Source: Nectonema munidae (lineage: Eukaryota; Nematomorpha; Nectonematoida; Nectonematidae). Taken from it: a stretch of 64,000 nucleotides of DNA. Positions 11,301 to 22,185 of the stretch are shown here, in pieces. The notes beneath the pieces were generated by a model. The model made no database searches. It was not told the origin of the DNA and was given only the letters and a program-made list of their open reading frames with translations. The stretch lies in NCBI GenBank assembly GCA_030549495.1, contig JAUIRK010000173.1, positions 1-64,000 of the forward strand. The letters are read 5' to 3'. Position 1 is the first letter of the stretch. Every line of letters begins with the position of its first letter. The position numbers and the translations under genes are program-made.

Positions 11301-14300
11301 GGGATCATAAAGTAATCTGAAATTTTCTCTTGTTTTTTCTATGTTGATCACATCTGTGTAATAATAAAGAAAAATTAAACAAAAGTGGAGGCAAATTAAT
11401 AAATATCATTGTTAAAATATGCAACATAATCTATACAAGATACATGAAATATGAATTGTACTTACTACTTTTCTTATAAAAGGAGTTATAACTAAAAAAA
11501 ATATAATCAGTAGGGAGGAACCGATTTGAAAATTATTGCGGATACTGATTTAATCATGTTAAAATATTAATCATGTGGTGGTTAATTAAAGCAATTAATT
11601 AAAATTTACTATAATTTTATTATTGTTTTAAAGTTAAAAACAATAGAATAATAATACATTATATTTTTAATACTTGAAATTCGTGGCGGAATGACCAATC
11701 AAAATTAAGAATCGCAAGAATACGCATTTTTAAACGTCGGCATCGAAATCTATTATATACTATATTTACTTTTCTGATTCCTCAAAATGGATAGGAGATC
11801 TGAAAGGTTAAATAAACATGGGAGAATGTTATATCTTAAACGTTTAGACCGTTAATCGTGGTTTTTCCTAATGTTACATAACTTCACACAGTAATAAAAA
11901 GGGATGGTTCTCTATAAAAAATTTTAATAATTATAATTGAACAATCTATTTGTTGTGTTTGTGGTTTATTCTCTTTAAAAAAACGCGACTTTCGATATAA
12001 TGTCAACTTTTCAAAGATAATCACAACTTTCAAACAAATAGTTATAGCTAGAACAAGTTCTTCACATGATAGTGAATAAAAACAATTTGGAGATTTATAG
12101 CGTTTCATAAACTCATCATGAATTTCTTTGAGAGTAGGATTTATAGCATCATGAGCATCAGTAGTTTATTATGCCAACCCAGTCTTTGAGAAAGTCATAT
12201 TAGACATTTTAAATTCAGTAAATTTTCAAATAGTCATAGTTTATGACGAAAATGGAATGGCAAGCACCATCTAAAATTTAATGAATAGACCAGGTTAAAA
12301 CTAGATTTTTTTCTTTGAGACTCTCCCATTAGAACACGAGAGACGGGGATCATTACTCATCGCATTAAATAAAGCCTTTATCCTTCATTCTCACTTTTCA
12401 CCAGTTATTGAAACCGATTGTCACAAATGCCCTTTCAGATTTGTAAGTTTTTGTACTGAAACAATTGCATGTGTAACAAAAAACCTTATCGAGAGATATG
12501 CTATTATGTTCTAACGAAGTGTATGTTTATACCGATCTCTTGTTACAATATTTGCAAAAGTATTATGACACACACACACACATTTACTAGAAAACACAAA
12601 TAATCTTATACCCATAAAAGATATTGGGTTTTATCATAAAAGTTAAGAAAAACAAAAATAAAACAATTTTAAAAGTTTTCTATAAAAAACTTTATTTTAC
12701 TTTAAATTTAAAATTTTATATATTATACATAAGTAAAACAAACCTAAAGCTATTTGTTTTCAGACTTTATCTGTTTTCCAAAACACATGTAAACCATCGA
12801 TGTAAAATATTGAACTATCTTCAAAATTTTACTAAATTTAATCTAAATATGCTCAAAAATATTTAATGTCTGAAAACATTACGCCTTGAAAATATCTCAA
12901 CTAAAAAAAGCTTTTGAAGAAAGTTAAGGGCATCAATGCATGCAATCCGATGGCTTTTTTAGTGTTAATTGATAGTGAAAAGACTCTTATAGTTTTGCCC
13001 CCTCTGTACGTGGAGTCTGACGACTAGGCTGATTGACAGTGAAAAGACTGACAGAGGAAATCATCTCACTGAGAGCAATATATACAACAGAATATATTAA
13101 CACTCAAGAGAGATGATAAAACCACACCTCCCACTTATTCATCAACAGTTAGACAAAGACTTTTTAGTGCCCTGAAGTTCATCAAGACCATATGATCGCC
13201 ACAGCAACGGCATATCCTTGCTCACAGATTTACTGCAGTCATCATATAGCAGATTCTCAACAAGTCAGAGATTATTTAATATGGCATAATTGTGAATTTA
13301 TATATAAATTATAATATAAATATATTGTTTTACTTTGTGTATTTTCATTAGGTTTGAAGAAGAAAACTGACTCATTATGAAAAGTCAGACAGGAAATCGA
13401 TTTATACAAAAAAAAAAAGGCAGGCAGTAAAAGATTTTTCTCAACATCTCCTCATACCAATTGCCAACCAGCTTGAATAATATCAAATGGTTAAGTTGAT
13501 TACTCTATATTGAGACTCTGGCGCTTGAAATTAAACTTTAAAAATTTTATTAATATTATCTTTAGAAGCGAAAGCCTGCCACAACTTAAAATCAAGGAAT
13601 TAGCTTATATAATCTTCATATTATTGCTACTTGTAAATTCTTTGAAAATACATTTAACACTTCGGTTTGGGAATTGACAAGTAGTATGAAGTCATGAACT
13701 TTTAAATGGGAATTTTTTGTTTGGATGAACATTTGCTATAAATCTTAATTTTATATGAATTAGTTATTCCATTGTGTAAGTGATACGGGATAATTACGTA
13801 ACTGAAAGTTAGTAGAGAAAATAATACAAGTGCAAAATAAACTCTACACAAATTTACGCATTAGACGCAATGAAAAACAGAGAATAATTAAGTTAAGCCA
13901 GGATACTTTTACTCAAATGAGTAGAACGGTACCTAACGGGCTAATGCCACTCTTACTTAAAGACAAACCTAGCATTTACCATAATCCAAAATATCGCAAG
14001 AGGCACTTTTAAAAACACAAATAACTTTTGTGAATAAATTTACAATCATTTACCTACGTAGAAGTCTTTTAACAAAAGGCAATCTTGATAAAAAAAAAAT
14101 AAAATGAATATATAGAGGAATAAAGATGCAATAAACAGTGTCACTCCGACCTCACAGCACTGCTCCGTTAATATTAGTGATGGTAATCGGTGAAAATTAA
14201 ACGAGTGCATAAGGCTGACTAATTCACCGATTAATTCAACGTGCAAAACATTTAGCAAATCATAAAAATTTACATGTTTTGGTACTTGTATCTAGCGTAT

Positions 14301-14692
14301 ATAAGCTTGTATAAGCGAAAACATGGTTAATTACATTCACTACTCAATACATCTTTCACTTAGTGAATAAAACTTAATTTTTAAAATGAATTAATATTTA
14401 AAATGAAACGTTCCAAATTAGAAGGAAAATTACCCATGAATCCAGCTGGAAACTTTGGATCTGTTCGAACTTTGCCATCAATTTTTATCAAACGTTTCTT
14501 AACAATCTTTGTAACCTCGGATGCGGTGAGTGCATACTTCAAACGATTGCGCAAAAAAATGATCAAAGGGAGACATTCACGCAGCTTATGAGGTCCACAA
14601 CTTGGTCTAGGAGCGAAAACTCCCGATAACTTAGCCAACATCCAATGCTTTGGTGCATTAAGTCTTTTCAAATGACGCCTTGGTCCTCTGGC
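8203..14692 (-). CDS. RpS4: Ribosomal protein S4 (eS4), five coding exons
   Basis: Encodes the 40S subunit protein eS4, which binds 18S rRNA. Exons in transcription order are 14434-14692, 11256-11353, 10677-10848, 8382-8511 and 8203-8329. All introns are GT-AG and phases agree (1, 0, 1, 2). The coding bases plus one ATG total 789, that is 262 aa plus stop, against about 263 aa in animals. Recognisable blocks are [82 protein letters not shown] and [16 protein letters not shown]. The first exon in the window starts at Ala2 directly after a splice acceptor, so the ATG exon lies upstream and was not found. The stretch [12 protein letters not shown] near the C-terminus is more divergent than usual. 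Confidence 0.96.
8382..8511 (-). CDS. RpS4: RpS4 exon 5
   Basis: Lies between acceptor TTTTAAG and donor GTAATT. It encodes [20 protein letters not shown] followed by the [14 protein letters not shown] block (KOW domain of eS4). Confidence 0.95.
8512..10676 (-). other. RpS4 intron, no recognised genes
   Basis: About 2.2 kb of AT-rich intron with poly-T and poly-A runs (for example near 9635-9660). No coding exon, RNA gene or recognisable mobile element is seen. Confidence 0.6.
10677..10848 (-). CDS. RpS4: RpS4 exon 4
   Basis: Lies between acceptor TTTTTTAG and donor GTAACA. It encodes [34 protein letters not shown] and [11 protein letters not shown], the central eS4 domain with KOW-like flank. 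It ends with the first base of a Gly codon. Confidence 0.95.
11256..11353 (-). CDS. RpS4: RpS4 exon 3
   Basis: Lies between acceptor TTACACAG and donor GTATTT. It encodes [20 protein letters not shown] and then [13 protein letters not shown]. The first two bases complete the Asp codon begun in the previous exon. Confidence 0.93.
11354..14433 (-). other. RpS4 intron, contains a dispersed repeat
   Basis: About 3.1 kb of AT-rich intron. It holds a short CA microsatellite near 12571 and a dispersed repeat at 12403-12830 that recurs near 62068 and 63397. Nothing else is recognised. Confidence 0.55.
12403..12830 (+). repeat. Dispersed repeat family R, copy 1
   Basis: The segment containing AATGCCCTTTCAGA, GCATGTGTAA and CCTTATCG (12425-12500) matches 62068-62225. 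The segment with TATTTGTTTTCA, ACTTTATCT and CATCGATGTAAAA (12750-12810) matches 63530-63595. In the second locus the two parts are separated by about 1.2 kb, apparently by another repeat. Family unidentified. Confidence 0.5.
14434..14692 (-). CDS. RpS4: RpS4 exon 2 (first visible coding exon)
   Basis: Begins after the acceptor TTTTTAG with GCC (Ala2) and ends ATGG before donor GTAATT. It encodes the N-terminal S4N-type region, including [19 protein letters not shown] and [16 protein letters not shown]. Confidence 0.95.
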
Positions 14693-14939
14693 CTAAAAAC
14701 AAGTTAGATTAAATAAAAAAAAACTGATTTTAAATTAGTTAAAAGTAAATTTATCCTAAAAATTATAATTTTAAACATTTAGAAATTTTTATAAAAATTT
14801 GAAGAATTTTTTGTATTTTTAAATAGCTATAGAACAAATTAAACATTGTTCATGGATCCTATTTTATTAGTAAAAATAATTGAAAAATATTTAAAAAAGG
14901 ATAAAGTGATATTATTATTTGTATACTAGACGGTCCCTG

Positions 14940-15689
14940 TGTTTGGTCTCTCGCTTCGCTCGAGACCTGTTAGGATTCTAGGATCTCAAAAAGCTAGGAC
15001 GCGTGAATTATAGGACGTGTGACAGATCATTGCTACTGTGATTCTAGGACGTGTGACAGATCATTGCTACTGTGATTCTAGGACGTGTGACAGATCATTG
15101 GTACTGTGATTCTAGGACGTGTGACAGATCATTGGTACCTTTAATCTAGGACGTGTGAAAGATCATTGGTACCCCTGTGATTCTAGGTCCAGTTAAAGAT
15201 CATTGATACCCCTAATAATCATTAAATCATCTACAAAGATCATTGGTACCACTTATTCTAATCATTGATATCACCCGTGTTAAAGATAATTGGTACCGCG
15301 TGATCCTAGGTCCTGTGAAAGATCATTGGTACCCGCGTGATTCTAGGTTCCATTAAATATCATTGGTACCGAAATTCTAGGTACACTCAAAAAATCATTG
15401 GTACCTGGATTATAGATACCGTCAATGAACCCGTAAAAATCATTGGTACCGCTGTAAAGATCATAAGTACCCGTAAAGATCATAAATAGCCGTAAAGATC
15501 ATAAATAGCCGTAAAGATCATAGGTACCCCCGTAAAAAATCATTGGTACCAACGTAAAAGATCATTTGGTACCCCCGTAAAGATCATTTGGTACCCCCGT
15601 AAAGATCATTTGGTACCCCCGTAAAGATCATTTAGTACCGCCGTAAAGATCATTTGGTACCCCCGTAAAGATCATTTGGTACCCCCGTA
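14940..15689 (+). repeat. Degenerate short tandem repeats built on GATCATTGGTACC
   Basis: The left part repeats about 35-bp units (TTCTAGGACGTGTGACAGAT then CATTGGTAC). The right part, from about 15540, repeats a tighter 23-bp unit (AAAGATCATTTGGTACCCCC and GT) seven or so times. The array ends abruptly at 15689, where polymerase sequence of the tandem retroelement begins. It is upstream of the first visible RpS4 exon. No promoter motif is recognised. Confidence 0.75.
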
Positions 15690-17787
15690 AAGACTTAGAC
15701 TCGCTACTTCGCCCCTCTACGCCACCTCCCACTACGGGTCCGTTACCGGATTTGGACATATTGTTGCCTCCTCCATTTCCCGACGTAATATGCCCAGAGC
15801 CTGACTTTCTACTGGCTCCGGGTCCCAATAACGAGTTATCAACATGGGAAGAATTCATCAAGAACTACTTGGACAACAAGGATGCCCTCACTCCTGATCA
15901 ATGGAGAAAAATCTTCACCAATGTCCTCTCGGGTGATCCCGAAGACGACAACAACGACCCCCCAGAAGGGCCCGATTCTGGTGAACCGATCCCTATCAAG
16001 GTAGGTGAAGAAGGGGACGCCTCATCCCTCAAAGCAGAAGATGGGTCTCAAGGCCAAAGAGACACCCGTATCAAGGACAAAGATCCGAAAACCTCATCCA
16101 CTAAGGCCGAGGCTGGGAGTGAAGTTCCCGATGTGGAATTTCCAGTAGAATCCTTCCTCTTATCCACAATGCTGGAAGATTGCGTAACCTCCTTTCTCAA
16201 AGACACGACAAGTCTGGATCTCCCGGATAACCCAAAATTCTCATGTTCTTGCCCGACTTTCAGAAGCCCGCATGACCTGAGAAATAAGCGAATCCGCAAA
16301 ATCTTGGCGCATGGTTACGCTCCCCGCATTTCTTCAAATGAAAAATTTGGCTCATTTTCTCAATTTTCTTTGCCCCCGCAAGCACAAGTGAACTTTATAC
16401 GCACCGAGGTGCTCCCAAAATTGGTTAAAGAGGGCGTCATCACGCCCACTAGAGAGGTCAAAATCGCGAGCTCATGTTTCTTAGTCCCAAAGAATGAAGG
16501 GAAAACTCGGCTAGTAGCCAATTTCGCTTTCTCTACAAACTTGTTTAAGACTCCAAACTTAAAGCTTACTGCCCCGTTTATGCTACGTAATATTCCTAAG
16601 AATTGGAAATGGGCATCCCGACTAGACCTAAAAGACGCCTTTTATGGCATACGTATTGCCCGCTCATGGCGAAATGCTTTCTACATTCAGGGCGGGAAAA
16701 AGGAATGGTACAAATTTAACCGCCTGCCTATGGTGGCCAACTTCTCCCCAGCAGTGCTCCAGGCCACCCTCAAAGCCCTTAAAGGCGTATTTTTGGAAAG
16801 AAACAGGAACACCCTTCTTTCCATCATATTATATTTCGACGACTTCCTCATCTTGGGAGAAACAAAAGACTCCCTGGATAAACTGGTACCAGAATTTATT
16901 AATTTCCTAACCTCTGAATGTGGTATTGAAATAAATCACCAGAAATCTCAAATTCCCCCGACACAAAAGATATCATACCTCGGGGTGATTATCGACCTCA
17001 ATAATAGAGAAATGAGAATCCCAGAAAACAAAAAGATTCCCATCATGAAAGCCCTAATCGCCTTAATAGGCGCCTCATCGGGATCTTGGAATATTCCCAT
17101 CAAGTGGTATCAAAGGGTACTAGGGATCGTGAATTATTTCCTAGGCACCCTAACCAACCGACCTAGACTTTTTAGCCACCTCTTCAAGGTTGTAAAATTG
17201 AATCACAACAAGGACATTTTCAACATTCTCATTGGCCTAGCGGCACAAACCATAAAACACCTTGGCCAATGTCAGACTTCGAAGTATGGAGACAATACAC
17301 ATTCGTAGATGCGTCCTTCACTGGATTAGGAATATGGAACAATAACCAATCTCAAAGCATCCAGATCCTAGAAAAACAGGACTGGTCCATCGTTGAACTC
17401 AAATTATTGGCAATTATCATTGGTACATGGCTTCATCCAAAAACGGCTATCAGATTGGATTCCACCACAGCCATTGCAATTTGCAAAAACTGTCAATCCT
17501 TAGCCTTAATCCTCATGGCATTAACGATACAAGAAACCCCGTTTTTCTCTCTTCGAAGGAACATCGAACATGTCCCGACCAAGGAAAATCCAGCGGACAT
17601 TCCTTCCAGGACTCCAGTTCCCCAGGGGACAACTTTCATACTAGGTAACCTCAGGGTTCGTACCTGTATCCAATTATTCCTTAAATTGGAACACAAATGG
17701 ATAGAGCTGCATCACATTTTGCAAAAGATATCACCTACTGATAGCGGCTTCTCCAAAGCAGTTAGCACCCTCCCTCGCGTCAGTTAG
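15690..17787 (+). pseudogene. Polymerase (RT-RNase H), copy 1, 5'-truncated and frameshifted
   Basis: Open from the left junction to 17308, then continued in another frame to 17787. The acidic, Pro-rich spacer (for example PDLDILLPPPFPD) is followed by RT blocks VITPTREVKIASSCFLVPK, WASRLDLKDAFYG, NRLPMVANFSPAVLQ and the active site YFDD at 16832-16843. RNase H follows with TFVDASFTGLGIW, a VELKLLA block, LDSTTAIAIC and HVPTKENPADIPSR. A run of four A's near 17250, where the other copies have five, causes the frameshift. This copy alone has six C's near 15958 and so keeps the spacer and RT in one frame. Confidence 0.85.
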
Positions 17788-18243
17788 GGGGGCGCAAACG
17801 GATATGATCCGTCTGTTAATCGAAATTCGATTAACAGATGAGGATAATCACCAAATGGTGTACGCTATGGGCTCGACAATAAAAGCCCACGCAAAATGAT
17901 AGAGCTCATTCTTCTTCTTTTGCGCGTTTCACTCAACTCCCACCCAATAACACCCACCCCAAAAATGCTCTTGTTTTATAATATAGAAATTTAGATTCAA
18001 AGAACACCATAGGGTAAGAAAACTACAAAGATTCAAGCAAACAAATACGCACTGGATCCTACTCAAATCACCTTTAACAAGATCCAACCCTCCTTTGTAA
18101 ACTTGATCCAAGATATTTTTCTAAAAATCCTTTTAAAAATTGATTGTGTTTTTCTTACCTTTGTTCTAATAAATCTTTATATTATAAAAAAAAAAAAGTA
18201 TAAGGTTAAAAGTAAAAGGTTTGCTGGCCAGTTCCGATTTGGC
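17788..18243 (+). promoter_or_regulatory. Non-coding region of the retroelement, unit 1/2 junction
   Basis: Holds, in order, a short purine run at the polymerase stop (TAGGGGGGCG), a 27-base palindrome (17812-17838), an AATAAAAG box (17878-17885) where unit 2 has TATAAAAG, an initiator-like TCATTC (17906-17911), pyrimidine-rich sequence, and AATAAA (18168-18173) followed by an A-rich stretch. This is the likely control region: promoter followed about 260 bases later by a poly(A) signal. Confidence 0.55.
17812..17838. promoter_or_regulatory. Perfect 13-bp palindrome around one central base, copy 1
   Basis: TCTGTTAATCGAA and TTCGATTAACAGA flank a single A. The same palindrome is unchanged at 22083-22109 and 26388-26414, always just after the polymerase gene. 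A one-base centre is too tight for a normal RNA hairpin loop but fits a dimeric protein binding site in DNA. Function not known. Confidence 0.7.
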
Positions 18244-18591
18244 ATGCAAATAACTGACTTTTGCGTTTGTCTTTCTAGAAACCTTAGAAATGCTGCTAAA
18301 GGTACTGGGGGTGACCTCTATAGGAGTGCTAAGAACTTCTATCTAGTATTGCTCTACCATTGCCTTAATGAGGAAGAAAGATTGATGCTACAATCTGTTG
18401 TGGCAAAGATGAATGCTGACGGCTCCCAGACAGCTGTTTCCGTCGGCAGGATTGGAGTGAACTGTATGAAGAATTACTGCCAATACTTTGGAGGAGAAAG
18501 ATGGCATGCTAATGAACTTTATTTGTTCGCTCTATGTAAGTCGATGATAGATCCCTCTGGGTTCAAGGATTACTTTTCCAAGAAAGAGTAA
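18244..18591 (+). CDS. ORF X of the tandem retroelement, copy 1 (unknown function)
   Basis: 115 codons from ATG in the context GGCATGCAA. The protein is mixed helical-looking with no signal peptide or clear membrane segment. Notable phrases are CVCLSRNLRNAAKGTGGDLY, FYLVLLYHCLNEEERLMLQ, GVNCMKNYCQYFGGERWHAN and a charged end (DYFSKKE). I do not recognise a family. It differs from the second copy by one residue (Asp/Glu at position 6), so both are open and conserved while the polymerases are broken. A splice-acceptor-like TTTGTCTTTCTAG lies inside the start region and GTAAGT lies near the end, so the real product may be spliced. Confidence 0.6.
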   Translation: MQITDFCVCLSRNLRNAAKGTGGDLYRSAKNFYLVLLYHCLNEEERLMLQSVVAKMNADGSQTAVSVGRIGVNCMKNYCQYFGGERWHANELYLFALCKSMIDPSGFKDYFSKKE

Positions 18592-18840
18592 TTCTTATTC
18601 TTATATTTATGTATAAATAATAGCGTACATGGGTCTAGTATGAATGTGTATATATTAATGTGCATGATGTCTGTGTGAATGTGTATGGGGTGATCGACCA
18701 GGTTTCCACCGTTACATTCTAGTTCTGAACACTTCGTTTTCAGGGGAAAGAAATCTGTTGTCGAGGCTAGGCCTGTATGCGCTATTATTGTGCACAACTT
18801 ACTTAACTCCGTTCAAAACCTTCTTCAAACCCTATCTCCA

Positions 18841-19551
18841 ATGACTGCAGAATCGTCCACAGCGACGTCGGCCGGTATGTCCCCTATGCGCTACAATGTT
18901 GTGCAAGCAGGGGACACTCCCGGAGCGACTTTCCGTGACAGGTTAGATCGTCGAGAATCTGTTATCGATCCCCAGACGGCCCATACTGCCTCTTCAATTC
19001 AAGCCATCAGAGATCAGCTGCACCTCCTCACCTTGGAGTTCGAGAACCTTCGAACCGTTTCTCAACCTCCTTCGCCTCCTCCTCCACCTGGTTCCGTGGC
19101 TGCCCCCAATCGCAAGCGTTTTTTCCCGTTCCTCAATTTGCTCCTCAAACTCCATTTGGCTATCCTCTTGGATATGGGACGCTTGATCATGGAGACGGGA
19201 ATATACAACACTCCGCCCCGGGATTTGGCAGCCCAAAGGATCAGAATCATCCAGGAGATGGCACCGCGCCGGGAACTCCATACCAAGGATGAAGTATTAA
19301 TGACATATCTCTCCTTGGTATCCAAGCATCTCGACGCTCTCACGAATGAAGATCTTACGACTTTGCACAACTCGCTGCGGACCAACATCTTGGCGTTACA
19401 TGCTAGTTGGTCCGTGGCGGGTTCTTCTTCCTCGTCTACTCTCTCCGCGGCTCACATCGGCGGCTTGCCTCATACTCCTGCTCCGGCTTCTTCCACCTTT
19501 CGGCCGAGAAGAGCACCTCCCGCTCCCCGAGCGAGAGGCACGAAGAAATGA
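18841..19551 (+). CDS. Gag/core-like ORF of the tandem retroelement, copy 1
   Basis: 236 codons from the first ATG (18841); the frame is open upstream to about 18696 without an ATG. A central Pro run (PPSPPPPPG) and a Ser/Pro-rich stretch precede a basic C-terminus, STFRPRRAPPAPRARGTKK, suitable for binding nucleic acid. No CCHC zinc knuckle is present. Compared with the second copy, one C is missing at about 19105 and two bases near 19193, so some 30 residues in between are read in a wrong frame. The stop (TGA at 19549) is 7 bases before the polymerase ATG. Role as capsid protein is inferred from order and composition. Confidence 0.6.
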   Translation: MTAESSTATSAGMSPMRYNVVQAGDTPGATFRDRLDRRESVIDPQTAHTASSIQAIRDQLHLLTLEFENLRTVSQPPSPPPPPGSVAAPNRKRFFPFLNLLLKLHLAILLDMGRLIMETGIYNTPPRDLAAQRIRIIQEMAPRRELHTKDEVLMTYLSLVSKHLDALTNEDLTTLHNSLRTNILALHASWSVAGSSSSSTLSAAHIGGLPHTPAPASSTFRPRRAPPAPRARGTKK

Positions 19552-19558
19552 ACTAGTT

Positions 19559-22058
19559 ATGAAAAGGGTGTTATTGGGTGTGGATCAACAGTGGGTAGAG
19601 ACACTGAGACCCAGGTCTCGGCAGTCTCCCTGCGCTCCTCGCACCTGGAAGTGCTCCAAAGACCCAAGTAGTCTTCGTTTTCGTCCTGCTGCGACCCGCC
19701 AGACCTTAGGGTCACAACGACGCATAGGACAGGGAGGGGTGCTCATTAGGGGTCCAGACTCCAATATCCCGATAGAATTTTCGGGTAGGCATCTTCCTCC
19801 CAGAGAGAACAGAAGCCCTCCTTCGGCTCCCCAGGAAGCCTGCGGTCAGCCGTCTAATCACCAAGATCCTAGGATCCCAAGCTCTGCCCCAACGGGCCGC
19901 CTTGTTCCAGAACTTCCTTCTATGTCAGATATTGACGATCTCTTAGGAGAAACCACCGGTTTCATTACCAATGACGACTTAGACTCGCTACTTGGCCCCT
20001 CTACGCCACCTCCCACTACGGGTCCGTTACCGGATTTGGACATATTGTTGCCTCCTCCATTTCCCGACGTAATATGCCCAGAGCCTGACTTTCTACTGGC
20101 TCCGGGTCCCAATAACGAGTTATCAACATGGGAAGAATTCATCAAGAACTACTTGGACAACAAGGATGCCCTCACTCCTGATCAATGGAGAAAAATCTTC
20201 AATGTCCTCTCGGGTGATCCCGAAGATGACAACAACGACCCCCAGAAGGGCCCGATTCTGGTGAACCGATCCCTATCAAGGTAGGCGAAGAAGGGGACGC
20301 CTCATCCATCAAAGCAGAAGATGGGTCTCAAGGCCAAAGAGACACCCGTATCAAGGACAAAGAACCGGAAACCTCATCCACTAAGGCCGAGGCTGGGAGT
20401 GAAGTTCCCGATGTGGAATTTCCAGTAGAATCCTTCCTCTTATCCACAATGCTGGAAGATTGCGTAACCTCCTTTCTCAAAGACACGACAAGTCTGGATC
20501 TCCCGGATAACCCAAAATTCTCATGTTCTTGCCCGACTTTCAGAAGCCCGGATGACCTGAGAAATAAGCGAATCCGCAAAATCTTGGCGCATGGTTACGC
20601 TCCCCGCATTTCTTCAAATGAAAAATTTGGCTCATTTTCTCAATTTTCTTTGCCCCCGCAAGCACAAGTGAACTTTATACGCACCGAGGTGCTCCCAAAA
20701 TTGGTTAAAGAGGGCGTCATCACGCCCACTAGAGAGGTCAAAATCGCGAGCTCATGTTTCTTAGTCCCAAAGAATGAAGGGAAAACTCGGCTAGTAGCCA
20801 ATTTCGCTTTCTCTACAAACTTGTTTAAGACTCCAAACTTAAAGCTTACTGCCCCGTTTATGCTACGTAATATTCCTAAGAATTGGAAATGGGCATCCCG
20901 ACTAGACCTAAAAGACGCCTTTTATGGCATACGTATTGCCCGCTCATGGCGAAATGCTTTCTACATTCAGGGCGGGAAAAAGGAATGGTACAAATTTAAC
21001 CGCCTGCCTATGGTGGCCAACTTCTCCCCAGCAGTGCTCCAGGCCACCCTCAAAGCCCTTAAAGGCGTATTTTTGGAAAGAAACAGGAACACCCTTCTTT
21101 CCATCATATTATATTTCGACGACTTCCTCATCTTGGGAGAAACAAAAGACTCCCTGGATAAACTGGTACCAGAATTTATTAATTTCCTAACCTCCGAATG
21201 TGGTATTGAAATAAATCACCAGAAATCTCAAATTCCCCCGACACAAAAGATATCATACCTCGGGGTGATTATCGACCTCAATAATAGAGAAATGAGAATC
21301 CCAGAAAACAAAAAGATTCCCATCATGAAAGCCCTAATCGCCTTAATAGGCGCCTCATCAGGATCTTGGAATATTCCCATCAAGTGGTATCAAAGGGTAC
21401 TAGGGATCGTGAATTATTTCCTAGGCACCCTATCCAACCGACCTAGACTTTTTAGCCACCTCTTCAAGGTTGTAAAATTGAATCACAACAAGGACATTTT
21501 CAACATTCTCATTGGCCTAGCGGCACAAACCATAAAAACACCTTGGCCAATGTCAGACTTCGAAGTATGGACACAATACACATTCGTAGATGCGTCCTTC
21601 ACTGGATTAGGAATATGGAACAATAACCAATCTCAAAGCATCCAGATCCTAGAAAAACAGGACTGGTCCATCGTAGAACTCGAATTATTGGCAATTATCA
21701 TTGGTACATGGCTTCATCCAAAAACGGCTATCAGATCGGATTCCACCAGAGCCATTGCAATTTGCAAAAACTGTGGGGGGGGGGGGGGGGGAGGGGGGAC
21801 TCTCAGAAGTCCTTAGCCTTAATCCTCATGGCATTAACGACACAAGAAACCCCGTTTTTCTCTCTTCGAAGGAACATCGAACATGTCACGACCAAGGGGA
21901 CAACTTTCATACTAGGTAACCTCAGGGTTCGTACCTGTATCCAATTATTCCTTAAATTGGAACACAAATGGATAGAGCTGCATCACATTTTGCAAAAGAT
22001 ATCACCTACTGATAGCGGCTTCTCCAAAGCAGTTAGCACCCTCCCTCGCGTCAGTTAG
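19559..22058 (+). pseudogene. Polymerase (RT-RNase H), copy 2, disrupted
   Basis: Starts at ATG 19559, 7 bases after the gag-like stop and in another frame. The N-terminal part is Arg-rich, then acidic and Pro-rich (SDIDDLLGETTGF, NDDLDSLLGPSTPPPTTGP). One C is missing in a C run near 20233 relative to copy 1, so the frame stops at 20284. RT resumes in the next frame with PMVANFSP and YFDD (about 21112-21123). RNase H is destroyed by a poly-G insertion (21775-21798) and by loss of the ADIPSR block. No protease motif in a convincing context is seen between gag and RT. Confidence 0.82.
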
Positions 22059-22082
22059 GCGAGCGCAAACGGATATGATCCG

Positions 22083-22109
22083 TCTGTTAATCGAAATTCG
22101 ATTAACAGA
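22083..22109. promoter_or_regulatory. Perfect 13-bp palindrome, copy 2
   Basis: Identical to the palindrome at 17812-17838, 25 bases after the polymerase stop. Confidence 0.7.
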
Positions 22110-22148
22110 TGAGGATAATCACCAAATGGTGTACGCTATGGGCTCGAC

Positions 22149-22185
22149 TATAAAAGCCCACGTAAAATGATAGAGCTCATTCTTC
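22149..22185 (+). promoter_or_regulatory. TATA-initiator core promoter of the retroelement
   Basis: TATAAAAG begins at 22149 and the arthropod-type initiator TCATTC has its A at 22179, exactly 30 bases downstream, the standard Pol II spacing. A pyrimidine-rich leader follows. In copies 1 and 3 the first T is A (AATAAAAG), which weakens the TATA box. A start here would read ORF X, gag and polymerase in order. Confidence 0.55.

Noticed and set aside
15960..15985. Protease active site (DSG) in copy 1 spacer
   Set aside because: The DSG is in a Pro/acidic stretch without the hydrophobic neighbours of aspartic proteases and is lost in the other frames.
18222..18240. Primer-binding site (TGGCCAGTTCCGATTTGG)
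   Set aside because: It begins with TGG but does not resemble the complement of a tRNA 3' end beyond that, and no LTR border precedes it.
19346..19558. Polymerase frame extended upstream over gag
   Set aside because: The overlapping frame is open but has no likely start; the ATG at 19559, just after the gag stop, is a better start.
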